Shown in pieces: positions 8,082 to 17,718 of a stretch of 64,000 nucleotides of DNA; positions within the stretch are counted from its first letter, which is position 1, and every line of letters starts with the position of its first letter. A program made the position numbers and the translations under genes. The stretch comes from JANMDU01 sp043777675 (GTDB lineage: Bacteria; Pseudomonadota; Gammaproteobacteria; Burkholderiales; Burkholderiaceae_C). The notes below the pieces were generated by a model. It made no database searches, was not told where the DNA came from, and saw nothing but the letters and a program-made list of their open reading frames with translations. The stretch covers positions 1 through 64,000 of the forward strand of contig JAYWHR010000047.1 of NCBI GenBank assembly GCA_043777675.1, in the 5' to 3' direction.

Positions 8082-8797
8082 GCGGCATGACTCCGAATAG
8101 CTTGGGCAACGGGCGCATAGCTCTTGCGATGGATCGGCGTTGCGCCGTGCTTCTTGAGTGCCGCCATGTGCTCGGCTGTGCCGTAGCCTTTGTGTTGATT
8201 GAAGCCGTATTGCGGATACTGGGCATGCAGCTCGTCGCATTGCCGATCTCGGGTAACTTTGGCGATGATCGACGCTGCGCTAATGGCTTTGACTAATGCA
8301 TCACCGCCGATGATGGCCTCGGCTAACACATCTAGCTTGGGGATGCGATTGCCGTCAATCAACACTTTCATGGGCTTCAGGCGTAAGCCATTCACGGCGC
8401 GTTCCATCGCCAGCATGGTGGCTTGCAAAATGTTGAGCCGATCAATTTCTTCCACGCTGGCTTGGCCGACGCTCACACACAGCGCTTTAGCTTGGATTTC
8501 GATGAACAGCTTTTCGCGGCGCAATGCCGTGAGTTTTTTGGAATCATTCAAGCCTGCAATCGGATTCAAATCGTCGAGGATGACTGCAGCAGCCACCACA
8601 TTGCCAGCCAACGGCCCGCGCCCAGCTTCATCGACTCCAGCTATCAAACCGGGAGCGTTCCATGCAAGTTCTGCCTGTGTTGCAGATTGTTTAGATTTAA
8701 ATACGGGCTTGGCATCCGAGCGGCGCTTGCGTGGCATGGGCATGGGCGCCAAAGAGAGCAGATCAGGCTGCAAGGAAGGTTTAAGCGGGCGTGGCAT
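8078..8797 (-). CDS. rnhB: Ribonuclease HII
   Basis: This 239-residue endonuclease cuts the RNA strand of RNA-DNA hybrids and removes misincorporated ribonucleotides. The core motif is intact: IAGVDEAGRGPLAG (catalytic Asp-Glu), followed by LNDSKKL, and the GGDALVKAISAASIIAKVTRD block with Asp. An N-terminal extension of about 45 residues rich in Pro, Arg and Lys precedes the catalytic domain, so a later start (MPMPRKRR) is possible. The chosen ATG at 8797 overlaps the lpxB stop by 17 bases, and the stop overlaps the next gene, consistent with coupled translation. Confidence 0.95.
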   Translation of the reverse strand: MPRPLKPSLQPDLLSLAPMPMPRKRRSDAKPVFKSKQSATQAELAWNAPGLIAGVDEAGRGPLAGNVVAAAVILDDLNPIAGLNDSKKLTALRREKLFIEIQAKALCVSVGQASVEEIDRLNILQATMLAMERAVNGLRLKPMKVLIDGNRIPKLDVLAEAIIGGDALVKAISAASIIAKVTRDRQCDELHAQYPQYGFNQHKGYGTAEHMAALKKHGATPIHRKSYAPVAQAIRSHAA

Positions 8798-9935
8798 GAG
8801 GCATAGCAGATGTGAGGACAGATTCAATGGCAAGAGCGGCAAGCTGCGGCGTATCGCGCAGCAGCTCATGATGCATTGCAGTAAAGCGCTGCTGCAAAGC
8901 CAGTATTTTCTCAGGAGAATCGAGCCAAGACAGTAGTGCATGCGCCAGAGCCTGCGGCGTAGCAGCCTTTTGCAGCAGCTCGGGAACAACAAATTCCCCG
9001 CACAGGATATTGGGCAACCCCACCCAAGGCTGCATTTTTTTACGCTTCATGATCAGCCAACTCAGCCAATGCATGTTGTAGGCAATCACCATTGGGCGCT
9101 TGAAAAGCGCGGCTTCTAGCGTGGCCGTGCCACTGGCCACCAGCGCGACATCACAAGCCGCCAGCGCGGTATGGGATTGGCCATCGAGCAATTGCACATC
9201 ATGCTGCACACCCGCTGCATACGCTGCAGCTTCAATAGCAGCTTTGAGCGATGGCACGCAAGGCACTATAAATTTGATAGCACTCTGCGCATATTTCATG
9301 CCGGCTACCGCCTCAAAATACCTTGAAATCAGGTATTTGATCTCATCTTTTCGGCTACCGGGCAAGAGCGCGATCACCGTGTCAGACGGCAGCAAACCCA
9401 GCTTCTCGCGCGCTGCATTTTTATCCGGCTGCATGGGGATCACAGGTGCGAGCGGATGGCCCACGTAGCTGGCCGCAATCCCTGCATCGTCGTAGAGTTT
9501 TTTTTCAAACGGAAAAATACACAGCACATGATCGACCGCTGCGCGCACATTTTCAATGCGCTCAGGCCGCCAAGCCCAAATGCTGGGGCTGACGAAATGC
9601 GCCGTGCGAATACCTGCGGCTCTAAGATCGCGCTCCAGATCAAGGTTGAAATCAGGTGCATCGATGCCGATAAAAATATCCGGCTTGTCGGCGATTAATC
9701 GCGCTTTGAGTTCGTTGCGAATCTGCAGCAGGCCACGGTAATGCTTGATCACTTCAATATAGCCGCGCACCGCCAGCTTCTCGCTCGGCCACCATGCCTG
9801 CATGCCGCGCCGCTGCATCTGAGCGCCGCCAATGCCTACAAACTGCGCATCCGGCCAGCGCGCTTTCAGGCCGTCGAGCAGCAGGCTGCCGAGCAGATCG
9901 CCAGAGGCTTCGCCGGCAACGAGAGCAATACGCAT
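8781..9935 (-). CDS. lpxB: Lipid-A-disaccharide synthase
   Basis: The 384-residue GT19 glycosyltransferase joins lipid X and UDP-2,3-diacylglucosamine into the lipid A disaccharide at the inner face of the cytoplasmic membrane. The start MRIALVAGEASGDLLGS is the canonical LpxB N-terminus. LLPGSRKDE and the SGTATLEAAL donor-binding segment are present. A copy of the interspersed repeat (9264-9312) adds AVAGMKYAQSAIKF near residues 210-225 in the middle of the protein. It follows lpxA by 17 bases and overlaps rnhB. Confidence 0.97.
   Translation of the reverse strand: MRIALVAGEASGDLLGSLLLDGLKARWPDAQFVGIGGAQMQRRGMQAWWPSEKLAVRGYIEVIKHYRGLLQIRNELKARLIADKPDIFIGIDAPDFNLDLERDLRAAGIRTAHFVSPSIWAWRPERIENVRAAVDHVLCIFPFEKKLYDDAGIAASYVGHPLAPVIPMQPDKNAAREKLGLLPSDTVIALLPGSRKDEIKYLISRYFEAVAGMKYAQSAIKFIVPCVPSLKAAIEAAAYAAGVQHDVQLLDGQSHTALAACDVALVASGTATLEAALFKRPMVIAYNMHWLSWLIMKRKKMQPWVGLPNILCGEFVVPELLQKAATPQALAHALLSWLDSPEKILALQQRFTAMHHELLRDTPQLAALAIESVLTSAMPHATPA
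9264..9312 (+). repeat. Interspersed ATGCCGGC repeat, copy in lpxB
   Basis: CTATAAATTTGATAGC, CTCTGCGCA and CATGCCGGC. Read in the lpxB frame (minus strand) it encodes AVAGMKYAQSAIKF, the best example of the repeat peptide. Confidence 0.85.
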
Positions 9936-9952
9936 AACAACGTCAGATCAGA

Positions 9953-10759
9953 TTAGCGAACAATGCCGCGCGTGGCATTCGCCAAAAAATCCAGCATGGT
10001 CTGCACATCAGCCGCAGCCTCTGAGCCCACATCATTCAAAGCTTCAATCTGGCTTTTGGCCGCTTCTAGCGTCAAATCAACTCGGTACAAAGCCCGGTGC
10101 ATTTTTTTGATTACATCAAGACGAGCTGCACTGAAATCACGGCGTTTCAGCCCCACGGCATTGACAGCACGCACTGCCAGCGGATGGCCTTCCACCGTCA
10201 TGAAAGGCGGCACATCCTGCGCCACATGACTTTGAAAGCCGATCATCGCGTGAGCGCCCACATGCACAAACTGATGAATGCCAGACATGCCCCCAACGAC
10301 CGCCCAATCGCCCACATGCACATGCCCAGCAAGCGTCGCTTGGTTGGCCATGATGGTATGGCTGCCCACTTGGCAATCATGCGCGATATGCACATAGGCC
10401 ATGAACCAATTGTCTGAGCCAATACGCGTGATGCCGTCTTCTTTGAACGTGCCTGAATTAAAGGTGCAAAACTCGCGTATCGTGTTGCTGTTGCCGATGA
10501 TGAGCTGAGAAGGGAAATCCGCATGCTGTTTCGCGTGCGCGATATCTTGCGCCATCGCACCGATTGAGCTGAACTGATAGAAGTGGTTATCGCGCCCAAT
10601 CGTGGTCTGCCCCTCAATCACGCAATGCGGGCCCACGACTGTGCCGGCGTCAATGCGCACTTGTCGGCCAATCAGGCTATAGGCTCCCACTTCAACCGAG
10701 CCATCTAGCTCAGCGCATGCATGGATGATGGCAGTGGGGTGAATGCGTGGCACTGTCAT
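9953..10759 (-). CDS. lpxA: UDP-N-acetylglucosamine acyltransferase
   Basis: The 268-residue left-handed beta-helix acyltransferase carries out the first step of lipid A synthesis, moving a 3-hydroxyacyl chain from ACP to UDP-GlcNAc. Hexapeptide repeats run from about residue 5 to 190 (IHPTAIIHACAELDG, VGPHCVIEG, ANQATLAGHVHVGD), with the catalytic His in the MAYVHIAHDCQVG block, and the C-terminal helical domain closes the protein. It sits 10 bases after fabZ in the lipid A cluster. Confidence 0.97.
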   Translation of the reverse strand: MTVPRIHPTAIIHACAELDGSVEVGAYSLIGRQVRIDAGTVVGPHCVIEGQTTIGRDNHFYQFSSIGAMAQDIAHAKQHADFPSQLIIGNSNTIREFCTFNSGTFKEDGITRIGSDNWFMAYVHIAHDCQVGSHTIMANQATLAGHVHVGDWAVVGGMSGIHQFVHVGAHAMIGFQSHVAQDVPPFMTVEGHPLAVRAVNAVGLKRRDFSAARLDVIKKMHRALYRVDLTLEAAKSQIEALNDVGSEAAADVQTMLDFLANATRGIVR

Positions 10760-10769
10760 GCGGCCACCT

Positions 10770-11207
10770 TCAAACCTTGCGCATCGTACACATCAAATCC
10801 GCTTGAGCAGCCAGCTCCTCGCCCACGTTCGCTGTGCAACTGAATTTGTAAATTCCCGCTTTGCATCGCTCCAGTTTTGAGTTCAAAATCAATTGATCGC
10901 CCGGCTCGACTGGGCGCTTGAAACGCGCGTTGTCGATACCGACGAAATACACCACGACCGTCGGATCAACATCTTGCCCAATGGCATCAAAGGCCAACAG
11001 CGCTGATACCTGGGCCAAAGCTTCAAGCATCAACACGCCGGGCATGACCGGACGATGGGGAAAATGGCCGGGGAAAAACGGCTCATTGATCGACACATTT
11101 TTGAGGCCTTTGATCGACACACCTTTATCAATGCTCAGCACACGATCCACCAAAAGAAACGGGTAGCGGTGCGGTAATTTTTGAATGATTTGGTGAATGT
11201 CCATCAT
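10770..11207 (-). CDS. fabZ: 3-hydroxyacyl-ACP dehydratase
   Basis: The hot-dog-fold dehydratase of fatty acid elongation converts 3-hydroxyacyl-ACP to trans-2-enoyl-ACP. The active-site His lies in LPHRYPFLLVDRV and the Glu in PGVLMLEALAQ. The open frame extends to a TTG at 11255 overlapping the lpxD stop, but the family begins near MDIHQIIQKLPH, so the ATG at 11207 (or 11204) was chosen, giving about 145 residues. Located between lpxD and lpxA, which compete for the same 3-hydroxyacyl-ACP pool. Confidence 0.95.
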   Translation of the reverse strand: MMDIHQIIQKLPHRYPFLLVDRVLSIDKGVSIKGLKNVSINEPFFPGHFPHRPVMPGVLMLEALAQVSALLAFDAIGQDVDPTVVVYFVGIDNARFKRPVEPGDQLILNSKLERCKAGIYKFSCTANVGEELAAQADLMCTMRKV

Positions 11208-11251
11208 CTTTTGAATCTTTTCTTGAGTCGTTGTGGCGCGTGGAGGTGAGT

Positions 11252-12238
11252 TCAACCGAGGTGTTTTTCTAGGCTGCGGATGCGCTCACGCAGTTTGTGT
11301 AATTGTCGCAGGGTCACAGCATTTTTCTCCCAGTCGGCATTTTTGTCGATGGGAAACATACCAGTGTAAAGCCCCGGCTCAGCTATCGATCGCATCACCG
11401 TTGTGGACGCTGAGATATGCACATGATCGGCAATCGTCAAATGCCCCAAAATCACCGCGCCGCCGCCCACGCTGCAATATGCGCCAATTGTGGCACTGCC
11501 TGCCACGCCCGCATTGCCTGCCATCGCCGTGTGCTTACCAATACGCACGTTGTGCCCGATTTGGATCAGGTTATCGAGCTTCACACCATCTTCAATGACC
11601 GTGTCGTCCAGCGCGCCACGATCAATGCATGTGTTGGCACCAATTTCTACATCATCACCAATGCGCACAGCACCCAATTGCTCGATTTTTTCCCAAGATT
11701 TGTCAGGGCGAGGCGCAAAGCCAAAGCCATCTGCACCAATCACAACGCCGCTGTGCACAATGCAGCGCTGGCCAATGCTGCAGCCCTCGCCCACTGACAC
11801 CCGCGCAGCAAGCTTGGTATGTGCGCCAATATGTGCGCCAGCGCCTACAAAGCAGAAAGCGCCGATGCTTGAAGTTGGATCAATGTGCGCAGAAGCATCA
11901 ATCACTGCGCTGGGATGGATGCCGGCTTCAGACGCGTTGGAATGCTGCAGCTTCCACCACTGCGTGAGCTTGGCAAAATAAAGATACGGTGCATCGGTTT
12001 CAATCCAAGCGCGGCCTTGCGAGAGCCAGTCTTGCAAACCTGTTGCAGATTCTTTGGACAAAATCACGCAGCTTGCTTGAGACATCGCCAACTGCGGCGC
12101 ATATTTGGCATGGCTGAGAAAACTGATTTCCCCCGCCTGCGCAGTGGCCAGAGGCGCGATACGATGGATGCTCAGCGCCGCATCGCCATGTAAATCACCA
12201 CCCAAAGCTTGGATGATTTGAGCGAGCGTGCGAGCCAT
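11252..12238 (-). CDS. lpxD: UDP-3-O-(3-hydroxyacyl)glucosamine N-acyltransferase
   Basis: The 328-residue acyltransferase performs the third step of lipid A synthesis. An N-terminal uridine-binding domain (residues 1-100) precedes the left-handed beta-helix of hexapeptide repeats (IDASAHIDPTSSIGAFCFVG, GADGFGFAP, IQIGHNVRIG, GNAGVAGS). The catalytic His is in LIQIGHNVRIG. Its C-terminal helix ends ERIRSLEKHLG. It lies 33 bases downstream of skp. Confidence 0.97.
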   Translation of the reverse strand: MARTLAQIIQALGGDLHGDAALSIHRIAPLATAQAGEISFLSHAKYAPQLAMSQASCVILSKESATGLQDWLSQGRAWIETDAPYLYFAKLTQWWKLQHSNASEAGIHPSAVIDASAHIDPTSSIGAFCFVGAGAHIGAHTKLAARVSVGEGCSIGQRCIVHSGVVIGADGFGFAPRPDKSWEKIEQLGAVRIGDDVEIGANTCIDRGALDDTVIEDGVKLDNLIQIGHNVRIGKHTAMAGNAGVAGSATIGAYCSVGGGAVILGHLTIADHVHISASTTVMRSIAEPGLYTGMFPIDKNADWEKNAVTLRQLHKLRERIRSLEKHLG

Positions 12239-12271
12239 TGACTACTACCACGCGATTTGAAGCCCGTGACT

Positions 12272-12793
12272 TTAACGCACACCCGAAGCGTCAAGCGCCT
12301 TGATCACACGCTCGGTGATGTCATGCTTAGGGTTGAAATACACAGCCTCTTGCAAGATAACGTCATATTTTTCAGCTTCTGCCACTTGCTTAACAATGCG
12401 GTTGGCACGCTCGAGCACGCCTTGCAACTCTTCATTTTTGCGATTGTTCAAATCTTCTTGGAACTCACGACGTTTGCGCTGGAAATCACGATCTTGCTCA
12501 ACTAAGGTGCGCTGACGTGTGGTCCGTTGCGTCTCGGAAAGCGTCGGTGAGTCTTTTTCGAATTTTTCCGTCGCAATGCGAAGTGTCTCGCCTTGCGCTA
12601 CCAATTCTCGCTCACGTTTAGAAAATTCAGTCTCGAGTTTGGACTGAGCAGACTTTGCCATATTCGCTTCGCGAAAGATACGATCAGTGTTGACGAAACC
12701 GATTCGGTACTCTTGTGCTTGAACGGCAAAAGGCAACAAACTTGCAAGTACAACACCGGTAACAAGCAAAGAACGAAAAAGTGCAGATTTCAT
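12272..12793 (-). CDS. skp: Periplasmic chaperone Skp/OmpH
   Basis: A 173-residue exported protein with a signal peptide (MKSALFRSLLVTGVVLASLL, cleavage after VQA) followed by a long charged coiled-coil (about residues 40-150) typical of Skp, which carries unfolded outer-membrane proteins across the periplasm to BamA. The open frame extends upstream into bamA; MKSALFRS at 12793 or MFFMKS at 12802 is the likely start. Located directly after bamA, as in most proteobacteria. Confidence 0.93.
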   Translation of the reverse strand: MKSALFRSLLVTGVVLASLLPFAVQAQEYRIGFVNTDRIFREANMAKSAQSKLETEFSKRERELVAQGETLRIATEKFEKDSPTLSETQRTTRQRTLVEQDRDFQRKRREFQEDLNNRKNEELQGVLERANRIVKQVAEAEKYDVILQEAVYFNPKHDITERVIKALDASGVR

Positions 12794-12803
12794 AAAAAAC
12801 ATC

Positions 12804-15125
12804 TTAAAAAGTCGTCCCGATTTGGAACTGTAATCTCTGGATTTTATCCCCAGCTTCCTTACGTATGGGATTCGCATAGGCCAAGCGCAGTGGACCGACC
12901 GGTGACACCCAACTCAAACCAATGCCGGCAGAGGCGCGCATATCTTTGAAACTGTACTTTTCAGCTTCTGAAAACACGTTGCCGACATCAACGAAACCAA
13001 AAACACGTAATGTGCGGTCGTTTCCTGCACCAGGAAACGGGGCTTGCAGTTCAACTGTGCCCAACAATTTTTTGGGGGCGCCTAGGTACGCTCCTGTCAC
13101 GTCTCTGGGGCCAAGCGTTCCTTGTTCGAAACCACGTACCGATCCGAGACCTCCAGCGAAATAGTTCTTAAATACCGGGTAAGGTGAGCCGCTCAATCCC
13201 TTGCCCCAACCAAACTCAGAGTTGACTGCGACCGTGAATTTCTTGTTGAGTGGAACAAAGGCTTGATATTGATAACTCGTACGCGCAAACTTTGCATCTC
13301 CACCAACACCCCATTCGCCGTTGAGACGATGCACGCTACCAGAGTTTGGAGCCAAGGCGCTGTCTCGGGAATCGCTAGACCAACCTAAGGTAAGCGGCAA
13401 CAAAGTGCTTTTGAAGCCAGCAACATTGGCGTAAGCCAAATAAGCTGCAGGCAAATTTGTACCCGGAACAATGGTGGTTTGCTCAACCCCCGCACCAAAA
13501 AATACCGTCGTTTTCTCAGAAAAAGGCACACCAAAACGGATACTGCTACCGCGGGTGTTTAAGCGGTAGTCACTAAGATTTGTATCAACTGGCTTTTGAG
13601 AGCGAACATAGACTTCAAATGCTCTTGAAATGCCATCTTGCGTAAAGTATGGATCCACAGCCGTGATGGCCAAGGTGCGATTGAGCTTGGAAGTGTTCAG
13701 GTCAATCCCAAGATAATTTCCTGACCCAAAAACGTTTTCTTGCTGCACTTTAAACTGCAACGACAACCTGTCTGCGCTAGAAAATCCTGCACCTAATGTT
13801 AGATTTCCAGTTGGTTTTTCGTCCACCTTAACGTTGACATCGATTTGATCGTTCGTGCCGGGGACATCAGATGTATCAATATCTACCGATTTGAAATAGC
13901 CCAAGCGATCTACACGATCTCGAGAAAGCCTAATTTTCTCTCCGTCATACCAGCTTGATTCAAATTGACGGAATTCTCGGCGAATCACTTCGTCGCGTGT
14001 ACGATTGTTTCCAGCAATATTAATCTTGCGCACATAAGCTCGGCGCGAAGGCTCTGCGACCAAATTAATCACGACTGTATTGTTAGTCCGATCAATCTCT
14101 GGGCGAGTTTGAACTTGCGCAAATGCATAACCAAAGTTACCGAAATATTCGGTGAACGCCTTCGTGGTTTCGGCAACACGTTCAGAGTTATACGCTTGGC
14201 CTGGAATGATTTTTACAAAAGATTTGAACTCATCCTGCTTGCCAAGATAGTTACCCTCTAAGTTAACGCCGGATACCGTAAAAGGAGCTCCCTCAGAGAT
14301 ATTGACTGTGATACCAATGCTTTGCTTGTCGGGGGATATGGCAACTTGCGTCGAATCGATTTTGAATTCTAGGAAACCGCGAGTTAGGTAAAAAGATCTC
14401 AGGGCTTCTAAATCGGCGTTGAGTTTGGTACGTGCATATCGATCACTTTTGGTATACCACGCTAGCCAACCGCCAGTATCTTGATCAAATAAGCCTTTGA
14501 GCGTGCTTTCACTGAAAGCGTTGGCTCCGACGATGTTGATCGTCTTGATCTTAGCGATATCACCCTCGACCACATTAAAATTCAAATTGACGCGATTTCG
14601 CTCAATCGGCGTCACTGTCGTGACCACTTCCGCCCCGTATAAGCTTTTGTTCAAGTATTGGCGCTTAAGCTCTTGTTCAGCGCGATCAGCGAGCGCTTTA
14701 TCAAACGCGCGGCCTTCAGCAAGCCCCACTTCGCGTAAAGCTTTGGCCAGCACTTCCTTGTCAAACTCTTTGGTACCACTGAAACTCACGTCCGCTATTG
14801 TTGGTCGCTCCTCCACAATCACGACGACCACATTGCCTTGCACATCAATGCGCACATCTTTGAATAGCCCGAGACCGAAAAGTGAGCGAATCGCAGCAGA
14901 GGCTTTGTCGTCGTTGTATGTGTCACCCACTTGAAATGGCAGTGTCACAAAAATCGTGCCGGGCTCGACGCGAGATAAGCCTTCTACGCGAATATCGCGC
15001 ACAGTGAACGGATCGATCGCCCATGCGTTAACGTGCATCGTTGCCGAAAAAAGTGCGGCACAGAGCGCGAAAACGGCGCGATTTGAGATGGTTTTTCGAT
15101 GCAAAATCATAATGTCTTGCGGCAT
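12804..15125 (-). CDS. bamA: Outer membrane protein assembly factor BamA
   Basis: The 773-residue core of the BAM complex inserts beta-barrel proteins into the outer membrane. A signal peptide (cleaved near NAWA-ID) is followed by five POTRA domains starting FTVRDIRVEGLSRVE, and a C-terminal 16-strand Omp85 barrel ending in KIQRLQFQIGTTF with terminal Phe. The VRGF motif (GGLGSVRGFEQGTLGPRD) is intact. A second ATG (MILHRK, 15110) is an equally possible start. A short GCGGCT/AGCCGC hairpin lies just before the start (about 15130-15147). Confidence 0.96.
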   Translation of the reverse strand: MPQDIMILHRKTISNRAVFALCAALFSATMHVNAWAIDPFTVRDIRVEGLSRVEPGTIFVTLPFQVGDTYNDDKASAAIRSLFGLGLFKDVRIDVQGNVVVVIVEERPTIADVSFSGTKEFDKEVLAKALREVGLAEGRAFDKALADRAEQELKRQYLNKSLYGAEVVTTVTPIERNRVNLNFNVVEGDIAKIKTINIVGANAFSESTLKGLFDQDTGGWLAWYTKSDRYARTKLNADLEALRSFYLTRGFLEFKIDSTQVAISPDKQSIGITVNISEGAPFTVSGVNLEGNYLGKQDEFKSFVKIIPGQAYNSERVAETTKAFTEYFGNFGYAFAQVQTRPEIDRTNNTVVINLVAEPSRRAYVRKINIAGNNRTRDEVIRREFRQFESSWYDGEKIRLSRDRVDRLGYFKSVDIDTSDVPGTNDQIDVNVKVDEKPTGNLTLGAGFSSADRLSLQFKVQQENVFGSGNYLGIDLNTSKLNRTLAITAVDPYFTQDGISRAFEVYVRSQKPVDTNLSDYRLNTRGSSIRFGVPFSEKTTVFFGAGVEQTTIVPGTNLPAAYLAYANVAGFKSTLLPLTLGWSSDSRDSALAPNSGSVHRLNGEWGVGGDAKFARTSYQYQAFVPLNKKFTVAVNSEFGWGKGLSGSPYPVFKNYFAGGLGSVRGFEQGTLGPRDVTGAYLGAPKKLLGTVELQAPFPGAGNDRTLRVFGFVDVGNVFSEAEKYSFKDMRASAGIGLSWVSPVGPLRLAYANPIRKEAGDKIQRLQFQIGTTF

Positions 15126-15164
15126 ATTGAGCGGCTATGAAAGCCGCATCAGCCACATTCTTCT

Positions 15165-16535
15165 CTATCCAAATATTCGGGTCACATCATTAAATAAGGC
15201 CACAGCCATCATGGCCATGAGCACAGCCACACCGCCGCGTTGCAAGCGTTCCAGCCAAGCTTGCGTCACAGCTTTCCCCGTGACACCCTCCCATAGATAA
15301 TACATGAGGTGGCCGCCATCTAAAACCGGTAGGGGCAGCAAATTCAAAACACCCAGACTCACACTGATCAACGCCAAAAAAATCAGATATTGCACCAATC
15401 CGAGGCTGGCTGATTTTCCAGCCACATCGGCAATCGTCAGCGGACCACTCAAGTTCTTAAGAGACGCTTCGCCAATGAGCATTTTGCCCATCATGCGCAG
15501 GGTGAGCATGGAAATATCCCAAGTTTTTTGCACACCGAGAGTGAAACCTTCAAACAAGCCATAGCGAACATCCGTCATTTGAGGCATGCCACCCACGAAG
15601 GCTTCAATACGCCCGCTGCTTTTGTCAGCTTCCGTCTTGACAGACACTGTGACAGGCAGTTCCCGAGTTTGGCCACTGCGCTCAATACGCCAAGTTTTTT
15701 TAATGGGTTGATCTCCTTGGACAGAAGCGCGGATAGCCTCGCGCAATTGCCCGCCATCCATCATTGCCACGCCGTCAATCGCGAGCACGCGGTCACCCTG
15801 CATCAATCCTGCTTTATCACCCGCACCGCCGGCAACTAACTCACCGATCACAGGCTGCGTCAACGGCGCAGCCAAACCGATTTTTCTATACATCTGCGCA
15901 TCCGCTTCGCGGATATCCAATTGGGTAATCGGCAACGCGACTGTGCGTAGCGAATCTCGCCCCGATTCACGCACTTGCAATGACAGGTCATAACGATCCA
16001 GCGCAGCGCGCGTGAGATGCCAGCGCAAATCTTCCATGGAGCGGATCAGCTCTGTATCGCTCTGTGCACTGCTCAAACTAAGGATTTCATCACCAGCCTT
16101 CAATCCGGCCGTAGCGGCCAAAGAGGCAGCGGGTGGCTGGGCAATGATGGCCTTGGCTTGGCTTGATCCGATCCAATTGACAACTGAGTAAAGTACCACA
16201 GCCAACAACAAATTCGCCACCGGGCCCGCCGCCACAATCGCAGCGCGCTTGCGCAATGGCTGCGCATCGAAAGACACAGCCTTCAAGTGCGCAGGTGCGG
16301 CCTCGCCCTGCCCAACCATTTTCACATAGCCACCCAGCGGGAATAACGCAAGCACAAATTCCGTGTCTTGTCCCGGATGCTGTTTTTTCGGCTTCCATTT
16401 CAGCAAAGGCGTACCAAAGCCCACCGAGAAGCGCGTCACTTGCACACCGCAAGCCACCGCCACACGGTAATGTCCATACTCGTGAATGGCAATCAAGAGC
16501 CCCAAAGCCAACACAAACGCAACAATCGTCAACAT
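15165..16535 (-). CDS. rseP: Site-2 intramembrane zinc protease RseP
   Basis: The 456-residue inner-membrane metalloprotease performs the second cut of the anti-sigma factor in the envelope stress response. HExxH lies in LLIAIHEYGHYRVA in the first membrane segment and the third zinc ligand in LPVLDGGHLMYY near the C-terminus. Two periplasmic PDZ domains occupy about residues 115-310. Its start overlaps the dxr stop by seven bases. Context with bamA and skp fits its role in outer-membrane quality control. Confidence 0.96.
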   Translation of the reverse strand: MLTIVAFVLALGLLIAIHEYGHYRVAVACGVQVTRFSVGFGTPLLKWKPKKQHPGQDTEFVLALFPLGGYVKMVGQGEAAPAHLKAVSFDAQPLRKRAAIVAAGPVANLLLAVVLYSVVNWIGSSQAKAIIAQPPAASLAATAGLKAGDEILSLSSAQSDTELIRSMEDLRWHLTRAALDRYDLSLQVRESGRDSLRTVALPITQLDIREADAQMYRKIGLAAPLTQPVIGELVAGGAGDKAGLMQGDRVLAIDGVAMMDGGQLREAIRASVQGDQPIKKTWRIERSGQTRELPVTVSVKTEADKSSGRIEAFVGGMPQMTDVRYGLFEGFTLGVQKTWDISMLTLRMMGKMLIGEASLKNLSGPLTIADVAGKSASLGLVQYLIFLALISVSLGVLNLLPLPVLDGGHLMYYLWEGVTGKAVTQAWLERLQRGGVAVLMAMMAVALFNDVTRIFG

Positions 16536-17710
16536 ATCAATTCCTTCACCAATTGATTCGCAGCATGGCGGCTGATCTCATCAAGCCCCAATAAATCAAC
16601 CAAATTGTGGGGCTTGGAGGGGGCGATGCGTGAAAGAGTTTCGGTGTTGACTTGGTGAATCTGATCAAAACGTATTTTTTCACTCAGGAAAGCTGCTACA
16701 GCAATTTCATTGGCTGCATTAAGCACCGCACAAGTGCCCTCCGGTGCTTTCATTGCCTCCCAAGCGAGAAACAAGCCAGGAAAGCGAGTGCGATCTGCAG
16801 GTTCAAAAGTCATCGCACTCAATGAAGTGAAATCAATTGCTTTTGCGCCACTTTGCATGCGTTCTGGCCAAGAGAGGCCATATGCAATCGGCACGCGCAT
16901 ATCAGGTGTGCCCAGTTGCGCCACAGTGGAAGCATCGGTGTATTGCACCATCGAATGAATGATCGATTGCGGATGAATCACCACCTCAATTTTTTCAGGC
17001 GGCATGCCAAACAAATAATGCGCCTCAATCACCTCCAGCGCCTTGTTCATCATCGTGGCTGAATCGACTGAAATTTTACGTCCCATCACCCAGTTGGGAT
17101 GCGCCACAGCTTGCGCAGGCGTTACATCACCCAGTGTGGCCACATCACGCGTCCGAAATGGGCCGCCAGAAGCGGTGAGAATGATTTTCTCGACGCGCCG
17201 GCTCCAAGTCGACGCATCTTCAGGCAAGCTTTGAAAGATTGCGGAATGCTCACTGTCTATAGGCAGCAGCTTGCCGCCGCCGTTTTTCACGGCATTCATA
17301 AACAGATCGCCGCCTACGACCAGCGCCTCTTTGTTGGCCAGCAGCAAGCGCTTGCCAGCGCGCGCAGCGGCAAGCGAAGGCGCTAAGCCAGCAGCGCCCA
17401 CAATCGCCGCCATCACGATATCCACTTGAGCATCAGATGCTATGCTTTCAATAGCTGCTTGCCCAGATTCTATGCCGGCAATCAGGCCTTTTTCCCTCAA
17501 AATTACAGCCAATTGATCAGCGGAGGCTGAATCTGCCATCACGACGCGTTGCGGTTTAAATTGTTCGACTTGAACCGCCATCTCCGCCACATTGGTAGAA
17601 GCAGATAGCGCATACACCTCATAGCAATCGGGATGCCGCGCGATCACATCAAGCGTACTTTTTCCAATTGAGCCCGTTGAGCCAAGGATGGTGACGCGTT
17701 GTTTTTTCAT
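16529..17710 (-). CDS. dxr: 1-deoxy-D-xylulose 5-phosphate reductoisomerase
   Basis: The 393-residue NADPH enzyme makes 2-C-methyl-D-erythritol 4-phosphate, the committed step of non-mevalonate isoprenoid synthesis. The NADPH loop is ILGSTGSIGKSTLD; LLANKEALV, IDSEHSAIFQ and the metal-binding segment (SVDSATMMNKALE) are all present. A copy of the interspersed repeat (17439-17488) encodes LIAGIESGQAAIESI at about residues 75-90 in the N-terminal domain. The product feeds UppS, encoded two genes upstream. Confidence 0.97.
   Translation of the reverse strand: MKKQRVTILGSTGSIGKSTLDVIARHPDCYEVYALSASTNVAEMAVQVEQFKPQRVVMADSASADQLAVILREKGLIAGIESGQAAIESIASDAQVDIVMAAIVGAAGLAPSLAAARAGKRLLLANKEALVVGGDLFMNAVKNGGGKLLPIDSEHSAIFQSLPEDASTWSRRVEKIILTASGGPFRTRDVATLGDVTPAQAVAHPNWVMGRKISVDSATMMNKALEVIEAHYLFGMPPEKIEVVIHPQSIIHSMVQYTDASTVAQLGTPDMRVPIAYGLSWPERMQSGAKAIDFTSLSAMTFEPADRTRFPGLFLAWEAMKAPEGTCAVLNAANEIAVAAFLSEKIRFDQIHQVNTETLSRIAPSKPHNLVDLLGLDEISRHAANQLVKELIC
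17439..17488 (+). repeat. Interspersed ATGCCGGC repeat, copy in dxr
   Basis: GCTATGCTTTCAATAGC followed by TTCTATGCCGGCAATCAGGCC. Read in the dxr frame it encodes LIAGIESGQAAIESI. Confidence 0.8.
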
Positions 17711-17718
17711 GCTTTCGT

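Noticed and set aside
8595..8650. LIAGVDEAGRGPLAG in RNase HII resembles the repeat-derived peptide
   Set aside because: It is the native catalytic motif of RNase HII and the DNA lacks the GCTAT...ATAGC and ATGCCGGC parts.
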